Shown here piece after piece: positions 36,876-47,649 of a stretch of 64,000 nucleotides of DNA. The notes under the pieces were generated by a model. That model saw only the letters and a program-made list of their open reading frames with translations, was not told the DNA's origin and did not search any database. The DNA comes from Pseudomonas benzenivorans (GTDB lineage Bacteria; Pseudomonadota; Gammaproteobacteria; Pseudomonadales; Pseudomonadaceae). The stretch lies in contig NZ_FNCT01000007.1 in the NCBI RefSeq assembly GCF_900100495.1, positions 62,001-126,000 of the forward strand, written 5' to 3'. The position numbers were made by a program, and so were the translations under genes. Numbering within the stretch: position 1 is the first letter of the stretch; each line of letters starts with the position of its first letter.

Positions 36876-36908
36876 GTAGCCTGGATTAGCCGAAGGCGTA
36901 ATCCGGGG
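36876..36908. repeat. GTAGCCTGGAT repeat on the lipB side of lipA
   Basis: GTAGCCTGGATTAGCCGAAG with GCGTAATCCGGG following. A similar unit in the same orientation starts at 38052, so lipA is bracketed by two direct copies. Confidence 0.6.
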
Positions 36909-36912
36909 AACG

Positions 36913-37965
36913 TCAGCTCAGGTTGAGCGTCGGAATCAGGCTCGAGTCGAGCTCCTGGCCCGGCACCGCTACCGGCGCCGCCAGGCCCAGGTTGTTCTTC
37001 TCGAATACCCGGTCGGCACGGTAGCTGGAGCGCACCAGCGGGCCGGCGGCGACTTCCATGAAACCCTTTTGCAGGCCGATGTCGCGGAAGCGATTGAACT
37101 CTTCGGGGCTGACCCAGCGCTTGACCGGCAGGTGGTTGCGGGTGGGCTGTAGATACTGGCCGAGGGTGAGGATGTCCACGCCGATGGCGCGCAGGTCGTC
37201 CATGGTTTCGACAACCTCTTCATCGGTTTCGCCCAGACCCAGCATCAGGCTGGTCTTGGTCAGCAGATCCGGGCGGTGGCGCTTGGCATGCTCCAGCGCG
37301 CGCAGGGTCTTCTGGTAGCCGGCACGTGGGTCGCGTACATCGTGGGTCAGGCGTTTGACCGTCTCGACGTTCTGGGCGAACACCTCCAGGCCGGACTCCA
37401 CCACCCGCTCGATGGCCTGCAGATCGCCATCGAAATCCGGGGTCAGGGCTTCCACTACCACCTGTGGCGTGCGCTCCTTGATGGCGCGCACGCAGGCGGC
37501 ATAGTGGCCGGCGCCACCATCTTGCAGGTCGTCGCGATCCACCGAGGTCAGCACGATATAGCGCAGCGCCATCAGCTCGACCGACTTGGCCGTGTTCTGC
37601 GGCTCTTCCTGGTCCAGCCAGCCATTCGGGTTACCGGTATCCACCGCACAGAAACGGCAAGCACGAGTGCACACCGAGCCCATCAGCATGATCGTTGCGG
37701 TACCGTTGGACCAGCACTCGCCCATGTTCGGGCAGTGCGACTCCTGGCAAACGGTGCTCAGTCGGTGCTCACCGACGTTGCGCTTGACCGCTTCGAAACG
37801 GCTGCCGCCAGGCGCCTTGACCCGCAGCCATTTCGGCTTGGGTTCAAACACCTGGGGTTCGGCTGAGGCACGGCGCTTCTGGCCATCCTTGATTGCGGTG
37901 GTGCCCTGGACAGTGCGGAATTTGTCGCCGCTGGCAACGGGTTTAGGCGAGGATGTGTCTGACAT
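36913..37965 (-). CDS. lipA: Lipoyl synthase
   Basis: A 350-residue radical SAM enzyme that inserts two sulfurs into octanoyl-lipoyl domains. The auxiliary-cluster cysteines C73, C78 and C84 ([12 protein letters not shown]) and the SAM-cluster cysteines C99, C103 and C106 (CTRACRFC) are all present. The ATG at 37965 (MSDTSSPKP) is chosen; a longer start at 37995 or 38046 is possible. It is oriented against lipB, unlike the tandem order I recall in P. aeruginosa. Confidence 0.94.
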   Translation of the reverse strand: MSDTSSPKPVASGDKFRTVQGTTAIKDGQKRRASAEPQVFEPKPKWLRVKAPGGSRFEAVKRNVGEHRLSTVCQESHCPNMGECWSNGTATIMLMGSVCTRACRFCAVDTGNPNGWLDQEEPQNTAKSVELMALRYIVLTSVDRDDLQDGGAGHYAACVRAIKERTPQVVVEALTPDFDGDLQAIERVVESGLEVFAQNVETVKRLTHDVRDPRAGYQKTLRALEHAKRHRPDLLTKTSLMLGLGETDEEVVETMDDLRAIGVDILTLGQYLQPTRNHLPVKRWVSPEEFNRFRDIGLQKGFMEVAAGPLVRSSYRADRVFEKNNLGLAAPVAVPGQELDSSLIPTLNLS

Positions 37966-38051
37966 CGGAAGTCTGGACTCCGGTAGAGGCTCCATTGGCG
38001 GGAGGCTTGTGGCCGCCGCGCAGTCTATCACAGAAGGCATGTGCACACGCC

Positions 38052-38115
38052 GTAGCCTGGATCGGCCGCAGGCGTGATACGGGAGTTGGATTACGCTTCG
38101 CTAATCCAACCTACG
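38052..38115. repeat. GTAGCCTGGAT repeat plus GGATTACGCTTCGCTAATCC hairpin
   Basis: The 38052-38083 part repeats the unit at 36876. The 38086-38115 part is a hairpin, TTGGATTACGCTTCGCTAATCC then CAACCTACG, of the GTAGGTTGG repeat type also seen at 63168-63306. Confidence 0.6.
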
Positions 38116-38131
38116 ACCTGCCTCGCCAAGG

Positions 38132-38146
38132 TTTTTCAACGGCCTG
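38132..38146. repeat. Fragment matching the right end of element C
   Basis: TTTTTCAACGGCCTG matches the right terminus of element C (TTTTTCAACGACCTG at 48662-48676) except one base. It directly abuts the left end of element B, as if B inserted beside or into an older copy of C. Confidence 0.5.
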
Positions 38147-38312
38147 CTAGTGTCCTGTCCTGGAAATGCGTTCAAGAACTGGTGAGCGAACTTTTCTGTC
38201 AGCCAAGGCGCCGCGACGAGTCATAGCAGGGCTATGGCGAGGAGTGGCAACGCCGGATGGCGGGAAAGGGCGCCATCAGAATTGAGCAGTTATTTTCGGG
38301 ACAGGACACTAG
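38147..38312. mobile_element. MITE-like element B, 166 bp with 14-bp perfect terminal inverted repeats
   Basis: Termini CTAGTGTCCTGTCC (38147-38160) and GGACAGGACACTAG (38299-38312) are perfect inverses; pairing continues imperfectly inward (TGGAAATG against ATTTTCGG). The interior carries a CATAGCAGGGCTATG hairpin and no open reading frame. Tip sequence CTAG is shared with element A. Non-autonomous transposition is inferred. Confidence 0.65.
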
Positions 38313-38330
38313 CCACAGGGGTAATCCGGG

Positions 38331-39620
38331 TTATCGCCCGCGCAGCTGCTTCAACAGCTCCTCGTTGGGGTAGCCGTCCGCCGGCCAGTTCAGCTGTAGC
38401 TGCAGGGCGCGCACCGCCTTGCGCGTGTTGGCGCCGATGATGCCGTCGGCCGGCCCCGGTTGCAGGCCGTTGCGCGCCAGCAGTTCCTGCAGCTCGATGC
38501 GTTCGCTGCGGCCCAGTTGCCGTTCGTCGCGCGGCCAGGCGCCCTGCACGCCGGTGCCGCCGCGCAGGCCATCGGCCAGCAGGCCGATGGCCAGGGCGTA
38601 GGACGTCGAGTTGTTGTACTTGAGGATGCTGCGGAAGTTGTCCAGCACCAGGAACGCCGGGCCGCGGTGGCCGGCCGGCAGCAGCAGGGTGGCGGTGGTT
38701 TCTGGCGCGCCGACGGGCGCCGCCGCGGCCATCGGCTCGACGCCCAGCGCCGTCCACTCGGCCAGGCTGCGGCGGCTCTCCGGGTCAGCCAGGCTGTAGT
38801 CGAAACCGCGCGGCAGGCGCACTTCGAAGCCCCAGGGCTGGCCTCGCTGCCAACCCGAGGCTTGCAGGTAATGGGCCGCCGAGGCGAGGGCGTCCGGTGC
38901 CGAACTCCACAGGTCGCGGCGGCCGTCGCCGTCGAAGTCGACCGCGTGCTGGTTGTAGGTGGTCGGCATGAACTGGGTCTGGCCCATGGCCCCGGCCCAG
39001 GAGCCGAGCAGGCGTTCGGGGCTGATGTCGCCATGCTGGAGGATCTGCAGCACGGCCAGCAGTTGGCTGCGCCAGAAGGCTTGGCGGCGGCCCTCGAAGG
39101 CCAGGGTGGCGAGCGAGCGGATCACGCTGTGATTGCCGATATTGCTGCCAAAGTTGCTTTCCAGGCCCCAGATCGCCACCAGCACTTCGCCATCCACGGC
39201 ATAGCGCTGTTCGATGCGCTCCAGGCTGGCGCGATGCTGGTCGAGCAGGAGGCGGCCACGGGCGATGCGGCTCGGAGAAACGGCGCCGTCGAGGTATTCC
39301 CACACCGGCCGGGTGAACTCCGGCTGGCTGCTGTCGGCGGCCAGTACCTCGGGATTCGGGCTGATGCCGGCGAAGGCGCGGTCGAACAGTTCCGGGTCGA
39401 TGCCGGCGGCGATGGCGTCGCTGCGCAGCAGGCTGCGCCACTCCTCGAAACTCAGGCGCGCGCTGGCGGCTGCCGTGACCGACAGGCTGGCCTGGCTGTC
39501 GCTAGGGGTGGCGGGAACGCTTGCCAGCGATTGGGCGGGGGCTTCGCTGCAGGCACTCAACAGCAGGAGGAAGGAGGCCGTGGCGGTGTGGGACAGGCCA
39601 CGAAAAAGCAGGCTGGGCAT
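38331..39620 (-). CDS. Lytic murein transglycosylase lipoprotein (SltB3-like)
   Basis: A 429-residue MltB-family lytic transglycosylase with a lipobox (LLLLSAC, Cys24), catalytic Glu in AIWGLESNFGSNIG, and GSWAGAMGQTQFMPTTYN of the substrate groove. A peptidoglycan-binding domain (about 370-427: LLARNGLQPGPADGIIG) closes the protein. Similar to PA3992 (SltB3) in name and layout, from memory. It is transcribed away from arfA's 3' end in the same direction. Confidence 0.9.
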   Translation of the reverse strand: MPSLLFRGLSHTATASFLLLLSACSEAPAQSLASVPATPSDSQASLSVTAAASARLSFEEWRSLLRSDAIAAGIDPELFDRAFAGISPNPEVLAADSSQPEFTRPVWEYLDGAVSPSRIARGRLLLDQHRASLERIEQRYAVDGEVLVAIWGLESNFGSNIGNHSVIRSLATLAFEGRRQAFWRSQLLAVLQILQHGDISPERLLGSWAGAMGQTQFMPTTYNQHAVDFDGDGRRDLWSSAPDALASAAHYLQASGWQRGQPWGFEVRLPRGFDYSLADPESRRSLAEWTALGVEPMAAAAPVGAPETTATLLLPAGHRGPAFLVLDNFRSILKYNNSTSYALAIGLLADGLRGGTGVQGAWPRDERQLGRSERIELQELLARNGLQPGPADGIIGANTRKAVRALQLQLNWPADGYPNEELLKQLRGR

Positions 39621-39693
39621 GGTGGTCTCAACACATTTTTGCAGGCTGCTACCTTAGCATGCTTGGGACGCCGTGCGGGCTGTGGCAGGGTTT

Positions 39694-39852
39694 TCAGGCC
39701 GCCAGAAGGACCGAAGCCTCCCAGTTTTGCTGGGAGGCTTCGCGGCGATAACTGCCTTTGCCTTTGCCTGGCTTTTCCTGGCGACAGCGAAACAGTGGCT
39801 GGGCGATCAGGGATTTGGCCTTGTTCGGGCCTGGCTTGGTCTTCTTGCTCAT
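39694..39852 (-). CDS. arfA: Alternative ribosome-rescue factor ArfA
   Basis: A 52-residue protein (MSKKTKPGPNKAKSLIAQPL, FRCRQEKPGKGKGSYRRE, then NWEAS). It matches ArfA: the basic KGKGSYRR segment and the final NWEAS. ArfA rescues stalled ribosomes by recruiting RF2 when tmRNA is short. The gene contains a 12-bp perfect hairpin inside the last third of its coding region, as in E. coli arfA where it creates a non-stop mRNA. The gene is too short for standard ORF calling. It lies between the transglycosylase and holA. Confidence 0.85.
   Translation of the reverse strand: MSKKTKPGPNKAKSLIAQPLFRCRQEKPGKGKGSYRREASQQNWEASVLLAA
39713..39741 (-). promoter_or_regulatory. Hairpin within arfA (non-stop mRNA signal)
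   Basis: A perfect 12-bp stem GAAGCCTCCCAG / CTGGGAGGCTTC with a 5-nt loop inside the arfA coding sequence, about 18 bp before the stop. There is no T-run after it, so it resembles an RNase III-type processing site more than an intrinsic terminator. In E. coli such a hairpin makes a truncated ArfA that tmRNA destroys. Confidence 0.75.
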
Positions 39853-39965
39853 GAGATATCCTCGTCTGCTACCGGCGACATGCAGGCGCGCGAATCATGC
39901 TTGACTGGTTAAAAAATGTCCAGTCGGCGCCTGGGGCCATGGGCTGTGGCACCGCTCGGGCTCGG

Positions 39966-40037
39966 GTAGGGTGCGCGGGGCCGCCTAGGCCGTGCGCACC
40001 GCTGCAGATGGCTGCTGGTGCGCACGGCGCACCCTAC
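39966..40037. repeat. GTAGGGTGCGC repeat pair (copy 4, one long arm)
   Basis: The left half (39966-40000) has the GGGGCCGCCTAGGCC insert; the right half (40017-40037) is the short type in inverse orientation. It lies between holA and arfA. Confidence 0.8.
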
Positions 40038-40092
40038 TTGAGGAGGTACAGCCCTCGACGGCTGATCGGGGCCATTGGCGGTGGGCGACCGC

Positions 40093-41139
40093 TTAGCAGC
40101 CGGGATCGCGGGCGAGCCCCAGGCGTTGTCCGCAGATGGCCAGGGTCAGCAGGCTCAGGCCGTTCCACGGGTCGCCCGCCGCCTGGCCCTTGATCTGCGC
40201 GTCGATGCGTTGCGCATCCAGCAGCTGCTGTGCCCAGCGCGCGGCGGAGTGGCGCTGCAGGGCCTTGCTGACCAGCGGCCGGCGTTTGTCCCAGACCGGT
40301 GGGCGCGCCGAACTGAAGGCCTTTTCCAGCGGCATGCCCTGGCCGTATTGCTGGGCGATGCTGGCCAGCAGGCGCAATTCGCGGGCCAGCGCCCAGAGGA
40401 TCACCGGCGGCTCCACCCCCTCGCCGCGCAGTCCTTCGAGCATGCGCAGCGCGTGCGCGGCCTCGCCGCCCAGCGCTGCATCGATCAGGCCGAACACGTC
40501 GAAGCGCGCGCTGTCGGCCACTGCCGCATGCACGGTGCCGGCATCGACCTGGCCGTCCGCGGCGAGCAGCTTGAGCTTCTCGATCTCCTGGGCGGCGGCC
40601 AGCAGGTTGCCTTCCACGCGCACGGCGATCATCTCCACCGCTTCCTGGCTGGCGCTCAGGCCGGCCTGCGCCAGGCGTTGGCGGATCCATTGCGGCAGCT
40701 GCTGGGCGTCGATCGGCCAGATCTGCAGGAACTGGCTGTGCGGCCCGTCGATCAGCGCCTTGGCCCACTTGGTCTTCTGCGCGCTGCCATCGAGCTTCGG
40801 CAGGCTGATCAGCAATACGGTGTCTTCCGGCGGACGGCCGAGGTGCTCGAGCAGGGCGGCGGCGCCCTTGTCGCCGGGTTTGCCGGACGGCAGGCGCAGT
40901 TCCAGCAGGCGCTTCTCGGCGAACAGCGACAGGCTGGCGCCCGCTTGCAGCAGGCTGCCCCAGTCGAAGTTGGCTTCGGCGTTGAACACCTGGCGTTCGC
41001 TGAAGCCCTGCTGGCGGGTGGCCGCGCGGATCGCGTCGCAGGCTTCCTGGCAGAGCAAGGGTTCGTCGCCACTGACCACATACACCGGCGCCAGGTTGCC
41101 CTGGAGGTGCTTGCTGAGTTGTGCGGGGTTGAGCTTCAT
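40093..41139 (-). CDS. holA: DNA polymerase III subunit delta
   Basis: A 348-residue clamp-loader delta subunit. N-terminal KLNPAQLSKHLQGNLAPVYVVSGDEPLLCQEA and the central VEGNLLAAAQEIEKLKLL and DVFGLIDAALGG segments are typical. It opens the beta clamp. It follows lptE (39 bp) on the same strand, the classic leuS-lptE-holA order. Confidence 0.95.
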   Translation of the reverse strand: MKLNPAQLSKHLQGNLAPVYVVSGDEPLLCQEACDAIRAATRQQGFSERQVFNAEANFDWGSLLQAGASLSLFAEKRLLELRLPSGKPGDKGAAALLEHLGRPPEDTVLLISLPKLDGSAQKTKWAKALIDGPHSQFLQIWPIDAQQLPQWIRQRLAQAGLSASQEAVEMIAVRVEGNLLAAAQEIEKLKLLAADGQVDAGTVHAAVADSARFDVFGLIDAALGGEAAHALRMLEGLRGEGVEPPVILWALARELRLLASIAQQYGQGMPLEKAFSSARPPVWDKRRPLVSKALQRHSAARWAQQLLDAQRIDAQIKGQAAGDPWNGLSLLTLAICGQRLGLARDPGC

Positions 41140-41178
41140 CGGCTGAGCAGCGGGGCCGCGTGGGCGGCCCCGGCAGGC

Positions 41179-41790
41179 TTACTGGACCGGCACGGGCAAT
41201 TGCAGCGGCGACTGCTGCGGTTGCGCGGCTTCACGCTGGCGCGCGGCCTCCAGGGCTTCGGCCTCGGCTCTGGCCTTGGCCTCGGCGTCCTGTTGCAACT
41301 GCTCGAGCTGCGCCGGGGTCACCTGCTGTAGGCGCTGGACCAGCTGCTGCACCAGGTCGCGGCGCATTTCCTGGCGCAGCTGCGCGGCTTCCTGGTCGGA
41401 GCCGATCAGGTTGTTGCCATCCTGCGTATAGAAGTTCTGCGCTTCCAGCTGGTTGCTGGTCAGCAGCAGGTTCTGCGCACCGCGGATCTCGTAGGCGAGG
41501 GTCATGGTCAGGGCGTACTCGGCGCTGCGCGCGGAGCTAGTGTAGCTGGCGGTGCGCAGGTTCTCGCTCTCGTTGCTGAGGACCAGGTGGTAGGGCGCGC
41601 CGGGGTAGACGCGCACGCCGTTGCTTTGCAGCACTTCGCGCACCTGCTTGACGCTCTCGCCATAGGCGTTGCGCGCGCTGACGTCGAGCTCCTTGAGGGC
41701 GAACTGCACGTCGCCGGTGCCGCGCAGCTGGAAGCCGCAGGCGCTGAGCAGGACGGTCAGGCCGACTAGCAACAGATTCCGTTTCATCAT
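41179..41790 (-). CDS. lptE: LPS assembly lipoprotein LptE
   Basis: A 203-residue outer-membrane lipoprotein (LTVLLSAC) that plugs the LptD barrel. [19 protein letters not shown] is diagnostic. The C-terminus is Gln/Ala-rich ([20 protein letters not shown]), longer than E. coli LptE. It lies between leuS and holA. Confidence 0.95.
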   Translation of the reverse strand: MMKRNLLLVGLTVLLSACGFQLRGTGDVQFALKELDVSARNAYGESVKQVREVLQSNGVRVYPGAPYHLVLSNESENLRTASYTSSARSAEYALTMTLAYEIRGAQNLLLTSNQLEAQNFYTQDGNNLIGSDQEAAQLRQEMRRDLVQQLVQRLQQVTPAQLEQLQQDAEAKARAEAEALEAARQREAAQPQQSPLQLPVPVQ

Positions 41791-41844
41791 CTTTGTATCC
41801 CCTTAACGGTCCTCGCGCGCCGCCATGCGGTCGCCCGTGTTTGA

Positions 41845-44574
<2,730 letters not shown>

Positions 44575-44652
44575 CTACAGCCTGCCGGTTAGGGGGCTGC
44601 CGCTAAGCTTGATGTATGGGCTGTTCAATCGAGCCCAGCGTGAGGTGAGTGG

Positions 44653-45099
44653 ATGGGAGAAATGCGGCGAGCGCAGGGTAGCGGCGGCCTCTATGAACGG
44701 TTATTGCAGCGTCTCGCCCTGGCGTTGGATGAGGCCGAAAGCATCGGGCGTGTATCTGCCGAGTTGCCACGGGAGCTGGAGTTGCGCGACCTGACCTCGG
44801 CCGAGCTGGAGTTGATTCGTGCCTACCTGGATCGGGACCTGAACTGGCTGCGTGGCTGGCATGCTGCCGCCGAGGAACTGGCGGTGATCGAGCATTGGCC
44901 GGCGCGCACCCTCAAGCCCAGTCGTTCGGCGGTCAAGTTCGCCGGCAAGACATTGGCTAAGAGCAAACCGCTGAGCAAACGCCGCGTGCAGCTCTGTTGC
45001 GCCCTGTGTGGGGTGGTCGCCGATTGGCAGCCAGGCCAGGGAGTGCAGGCCTGCCTGTCTTGTGGCTCGCAGCTTTTCCGCGCGCGTGATCCCCGTTAG
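44653..45099 (+). CDS. YbeL-like zinc-ribbon protein (DUF1451)
   Basis: A 148-residue protein whose C-terminus carries a zinc ribbon (CALCGVVADWQPG and CLSCGSQLF; two CxxC pairs). The N-terminal LYERLLQRLALALDEAESIG helix and position beside leuS match E. coli ybeL. Function unknown. The ATG at 44653 follows GTGAGTGG; no clear Shine-Dalgarno. Confidence 0.82.
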   Translation: MGEMRRAQGSGGLYERLLQRLALALDEAESIGRVSAELPRELELRDLTSAELELIRAYLDRDLNWLRGWHAAAEELAVIEHWPARTLKPSRSAVKFAGKTLAKSKPLSKRRVQLCCALCGVVADWQPGQGVQACLSCGSQLFRARDPR

Positions 45100-45125
45100 G
45101 CTTCGCGCACCCGGGGAGGTGCCCG

Positions 45126-45905
45126 ATGCCGATTCGCTACATGCTCAAACAACTGTTCATGCCGCCGGGCGGATTGCTGCTCCTGCTGCTGGCTGCCTGG
45201 TGGCTGCGCAGGCGCTTTCCGCGCCTGGCGGCGGGCTGCTTCGGCCTGGGCATCGCAGGCCTGTGGCTGATGAGCCTGCCGATCATGGTGGAATGCTCGG
45301 CGCGGCTGCTGGAACGCGAGCCGGCGTTGCGCGAAGCGCAGTGGCCGGGGCTGGCGCAACAGGCGGAGGCGATCGTCGTGCTCGGCGGCGGACGCGAACA
45401 GAACGACCCGGCCTGGGGCGCCGACCAGCCCAGCCCGCTGGCGCTGGACCGCCTGCGCTATGCCGCGCGCCTGGCCAAGGCTTCGGGCCTGCCGCTGTTG
45501 ACCAGCGGCGGCCTGCACTTCGGTCAGCCGCCTAGCGAGGCGGCGCTGGCGGCGCAGGTGCTGGCGCGCGATTTTGGCGTGGCGGTGCGCTGGCAGGAGG
45601 AGGTCAGCCGCACCACCTGGGAGAACGCCACGCACAGCGCCGAGTTGCTGCGCAAGGCTGGCATCCAGCGGGTGGCGCTGGTCACCCAGGCCTGGCACAT
45701 GCCGCGGGCGCGCTGGTGCTTCGAGCAGATGGGGCTGCGGGTAGTGCCGGCACCGCTGGGCTTTCTCGGCGTGGCCAATGGTCGCCCGGCCGGCGGCTGG
45801 CTGCCGGAGGGCCGGGCGCTGTGGCAGAGCAGCCTGTTGTTCAACGAGGTGCTCGGGCTGATCGCCTATCCGCTGTTCTACGGCGACCTGGCAGGCCGGG
45901 AATAA
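45126..45905 (+). CDS. YdcF/ElyC family (DUF218) membrane-linked protein
   Basis: A 259-residue protein with two N-terminal membrane helices (15-32, 38-55) followed by a DUF218 domain (AEAIVVLGGGREQ, LPLLTSGG, EEVSRTTWENA, ALVTQAWHMPRA). The layout matches E. coli ElyC/YcbC, which affects undecaprenyl carrier metabolism, rather than soluble YdcF. GAGGTGCCCG precedes the ATG. It follows the zinc-ribbon gene by 26 bp. Confidence 0.88.
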   Translation: MPIRYMLKQLFMPPGGLLLLLLAAWWLRRRFPRLAAGCFGLGIAGLWLMSLPIMVECSARLLEREPALREAQWPGLAQQAEAIVVLGGGREQNDPAWGADQPSPLALDRLRYAARLAKASGLPLLTSGGLHFGQPPSEAALAAQVLARDFGVAVRWQEEVSRTTWENATHSAELLRKAGIQRVALVTQAWHMPRARWCFEQMGLRVVPAPLGFLGVANGRPAGGWLPEGRALWQSSLLFNEVLGLIAYPLFYGDLAGRE

Positions 45906-45928
45906 GCGAGCGGCCGAAACGGCCCGGA

Positions 45929-45961
45929 CCCTTGGCCGCGAAAGCCGTTCGCGGCCAAGGG
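45929..45961. terminator. Strong hairpin between convergent ydcF-like and lnt genes
   Basis: A 13-bp perfect stem CCCTTGGCCGCGA / TCGCGGCCAAGGG with a 7-nt loop, in the 79-bp gap between convergent stops. It can serve both directions; no T-run. Confidence 0.7.
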
Positions 45962-45984
45962 GTATTCCCCCTGCGGGCGAGGCG

Positions 45985-47505
45985 CTAAACCGTCTTGGCC
46001 ATGCGGCCGGCCAACAGCGCCCAGGCCAGCAGCAGGAGGCAGAGGATGACCAGCGGCCAGGCGCGCCACTGCAGGTAGGGGGTCAACTGTTGCATCGGCT
46101 GGACTTCGCCGTACAGCACGCCGCGTTCGAACTGCGGCAGTTGCGCGGTGATCCGGCCGAAGGGGTCGATCAGCACGGTCATGCCGTTGTTGGTCGCGCG
46201 GATCATCCAGCGCCCCGCTTCCAGGGCGCGCATCTGCGCCATCTGCAGGTGCTGCAGCGGGCCGATCGAGCTGCCGAACCAGGCGTCGTTGCTCACCGTC
46301 AACAGCAGGTCGCTCTGCGCGGCGAGCCCTGCGGCGAATTCCGGGTAGACCACTTCGTAGCAGATGTAGGTGGCGATCCGATAGCCCTTGGCCTGCAGCA
46401 GCGCCTGTCCGGCCGCGCCGCGGGCGAAGTCGGACATCGGCAGGTTGAAGAAGGCGATCAGCCCGCGCAGCACCTCCTGCAGCGGCACGTATTCGCCGAA
46501 GGGCACCAGCTTCTGCTTCAGGTAGTCGCCGCTGCCGTCGCCGACCACGCTGACCGCGTTGTAGTAGCGTGGTTCGCCGCGCTGGTTGGCCTGGCGGATC
46601 GGTACGCCGGTGATCAGTGCCGCCTGGCGTTCGCCGGCGAAGCGCGCCATCCCCCCGAGGTAGCCGGCCGCCTGCTCCTTGAGCACCGGCACCGCGGTTT
46701 CCGGCCAGACGATCAGGTCGGTCGGCTGGGCACTGAAGCTCAGGTCGCGATACAGCGCCAGTTGTGCGTTGAGCTGCGCCGGATCCCACTTGAGGTTCTG
46801 CTCCACGTTGCCCTGCATCGCCGCCACCTTGAGCGGTGCGCCGTGCGCCGTGGTCCAGGCATGGCCGCTGAGCGCCACGCCGGTGGCCCAGGGGGCGGCC
46901 AGCAGCACCAGGGCGACGGCGAGAAAGGCCCTGCGCGTGCGCAGCCGCGCGAGGTTGACCAGCAGCGCCGCGCTCAACGCCAGGACGAAGGACAGCAGCC
47001 ATACGCCGCCCACCGGCGCCAGTCCGGCCAGTGGGCCCTCGAGCTGGCTGTAGCCGGCGTAGAGCCAGGGGAAGCCGGTGAGGAACCAGCCGCGGAAGGC
47101 TTCCTGGGCCAGCCACAGTGCGGCGAATGCCAGGGCGTCGGCCAGCGGCGCCTCGCTGCGGCGCAACCAGCGCACCCACAGCCAGGCGGCCAGGGCGAAC
47201 AGCAGGCCCAGGCCGGCGACGAAGCCGAGGGTCAGGAAGGCCGCCAGCGCCGGCGAGGCGGCACCGTAGTCGTGGATGCTGACGTAGACCCAGCTGGTGC
47301 CGGCGGCGAACAGGCCGAAGCCGTAGCACCAGCCGCGCCGCGCCGCCTGGCGCGGATCGAGGTCGCGCAGGCCGAGGTAGAACAGGGCGATCGAGAGCAG
47401 GGCCAGCGGCCACAGGTCGAAGGGGGCGAGTGCCAGCGTGGTGATGGCGCCGGCGGCCAGGGCGATCAGGTTGCCCGGCCAGCCGGGGCGAGTTATCCAG
47501 TGCAT
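45985..47505 (-). CDS. lnt: Apolipoprotein N-acyltransferase
   Basis: A 506-residue inner-membrane enzyme that N-acylates the lipoprotein Cys. Six membrane segments are followed by a nitrilase-fold domain with the catalytic Glu of VWPETAVP, Lys of KQKLVPFGEY and Cys of TYICYEVVYPE. This supports the many lipoproteins in the window. It follows corC on the same strand. Confidence 0.95.
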   Translation of the reverse strand: MHWITRPGWPGNLIALAAGAITTLALAPFDLWPLALLSIALFYLGLRDLDPRQAARRGWCYGFGLFAAGTSWVYVSIHDYGAASPALAAFLTLGFVAGLGLLFALAAWLWVRWLRRSEAPLADALAFAALWLAQEAFRGWFLTGFPWLYAGYSQLEGPLAGLAPVGGVWLLSFVLALSAALLVNLARLRTRRAFLAVALVLLAAPWATGVALSGHAWTTAHGAPLKVAAMQGNVEQNLKWDPAQLNAQLALYRDLSFSAQPTDLIVWPETAVPVLKEQAAGYLGGMARFAGERQAALITGVPIRQANQRGEPRYYNAVSVVGDGSGDYLKQKLVPFGEYVPLQEVLRGLIAFFNLPMSDFARGAAGQALLQAKGYRIATYICYEVVYPEFAAGLAAQSDLLLTVSNDAWFGSSIGPLQHLQMAQMRALEAGRWMIRATNNGMTVLIDPFGRITAQLPQFERGVLYGEVQPMQQLTPYLQWRAWPLVILCLLLLAWALLAGRMAKTV

Positions 47506-47579
47506 CGACTGCAGATCCTTGGATTGAGGTGGCGCAAGGGTAGAGCGGAATGCGCGGCGGGGGGAAGGCGGACGTATGT

Positions 47580-47633
47580 CCTGTGGGGGAGGGCTTGCCC
47601 GCGATGCTTCGCGGCCGAGGCCGCTCCCACAGG
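47580..47633. repeat. Pseudomonas-type REP sequence between corC and lnt
   Basis: CCTGTGGGGGAGGGCTTGCC and the downstream CGCTCCCACAGG form the outer stem; GCGATGCTTCGC sits in the middle. This is the common CTGTGGGAGCGG...GCGAAGC REP type of pseudomonads. Confidence 0.85.
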
Positions 47634-47649
47634 GTTGGCGGGGGCCGCC

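Larger units (their letters stand above)
37966..38330. other. Repeat-filled region between lipA and the transglycosylase gene
   Basis: 365 bp without a gene. It holds the GTAGCCTGGAT repeat (38052-38083), a GGATTACGCTTCGCTAATCC hairpin (38086-38115), a fragment of element C (38132-38146) and MITE-like element B (38147-38312). The lipA promoter must lie near 37966-38050. Confidence 0.7.

Noticed and set aside
39673..39912. A plus-strand 79-codon frame over arfA
   Set aside because: It is antisense to arfA, whose sequence and hairpin match a known family.
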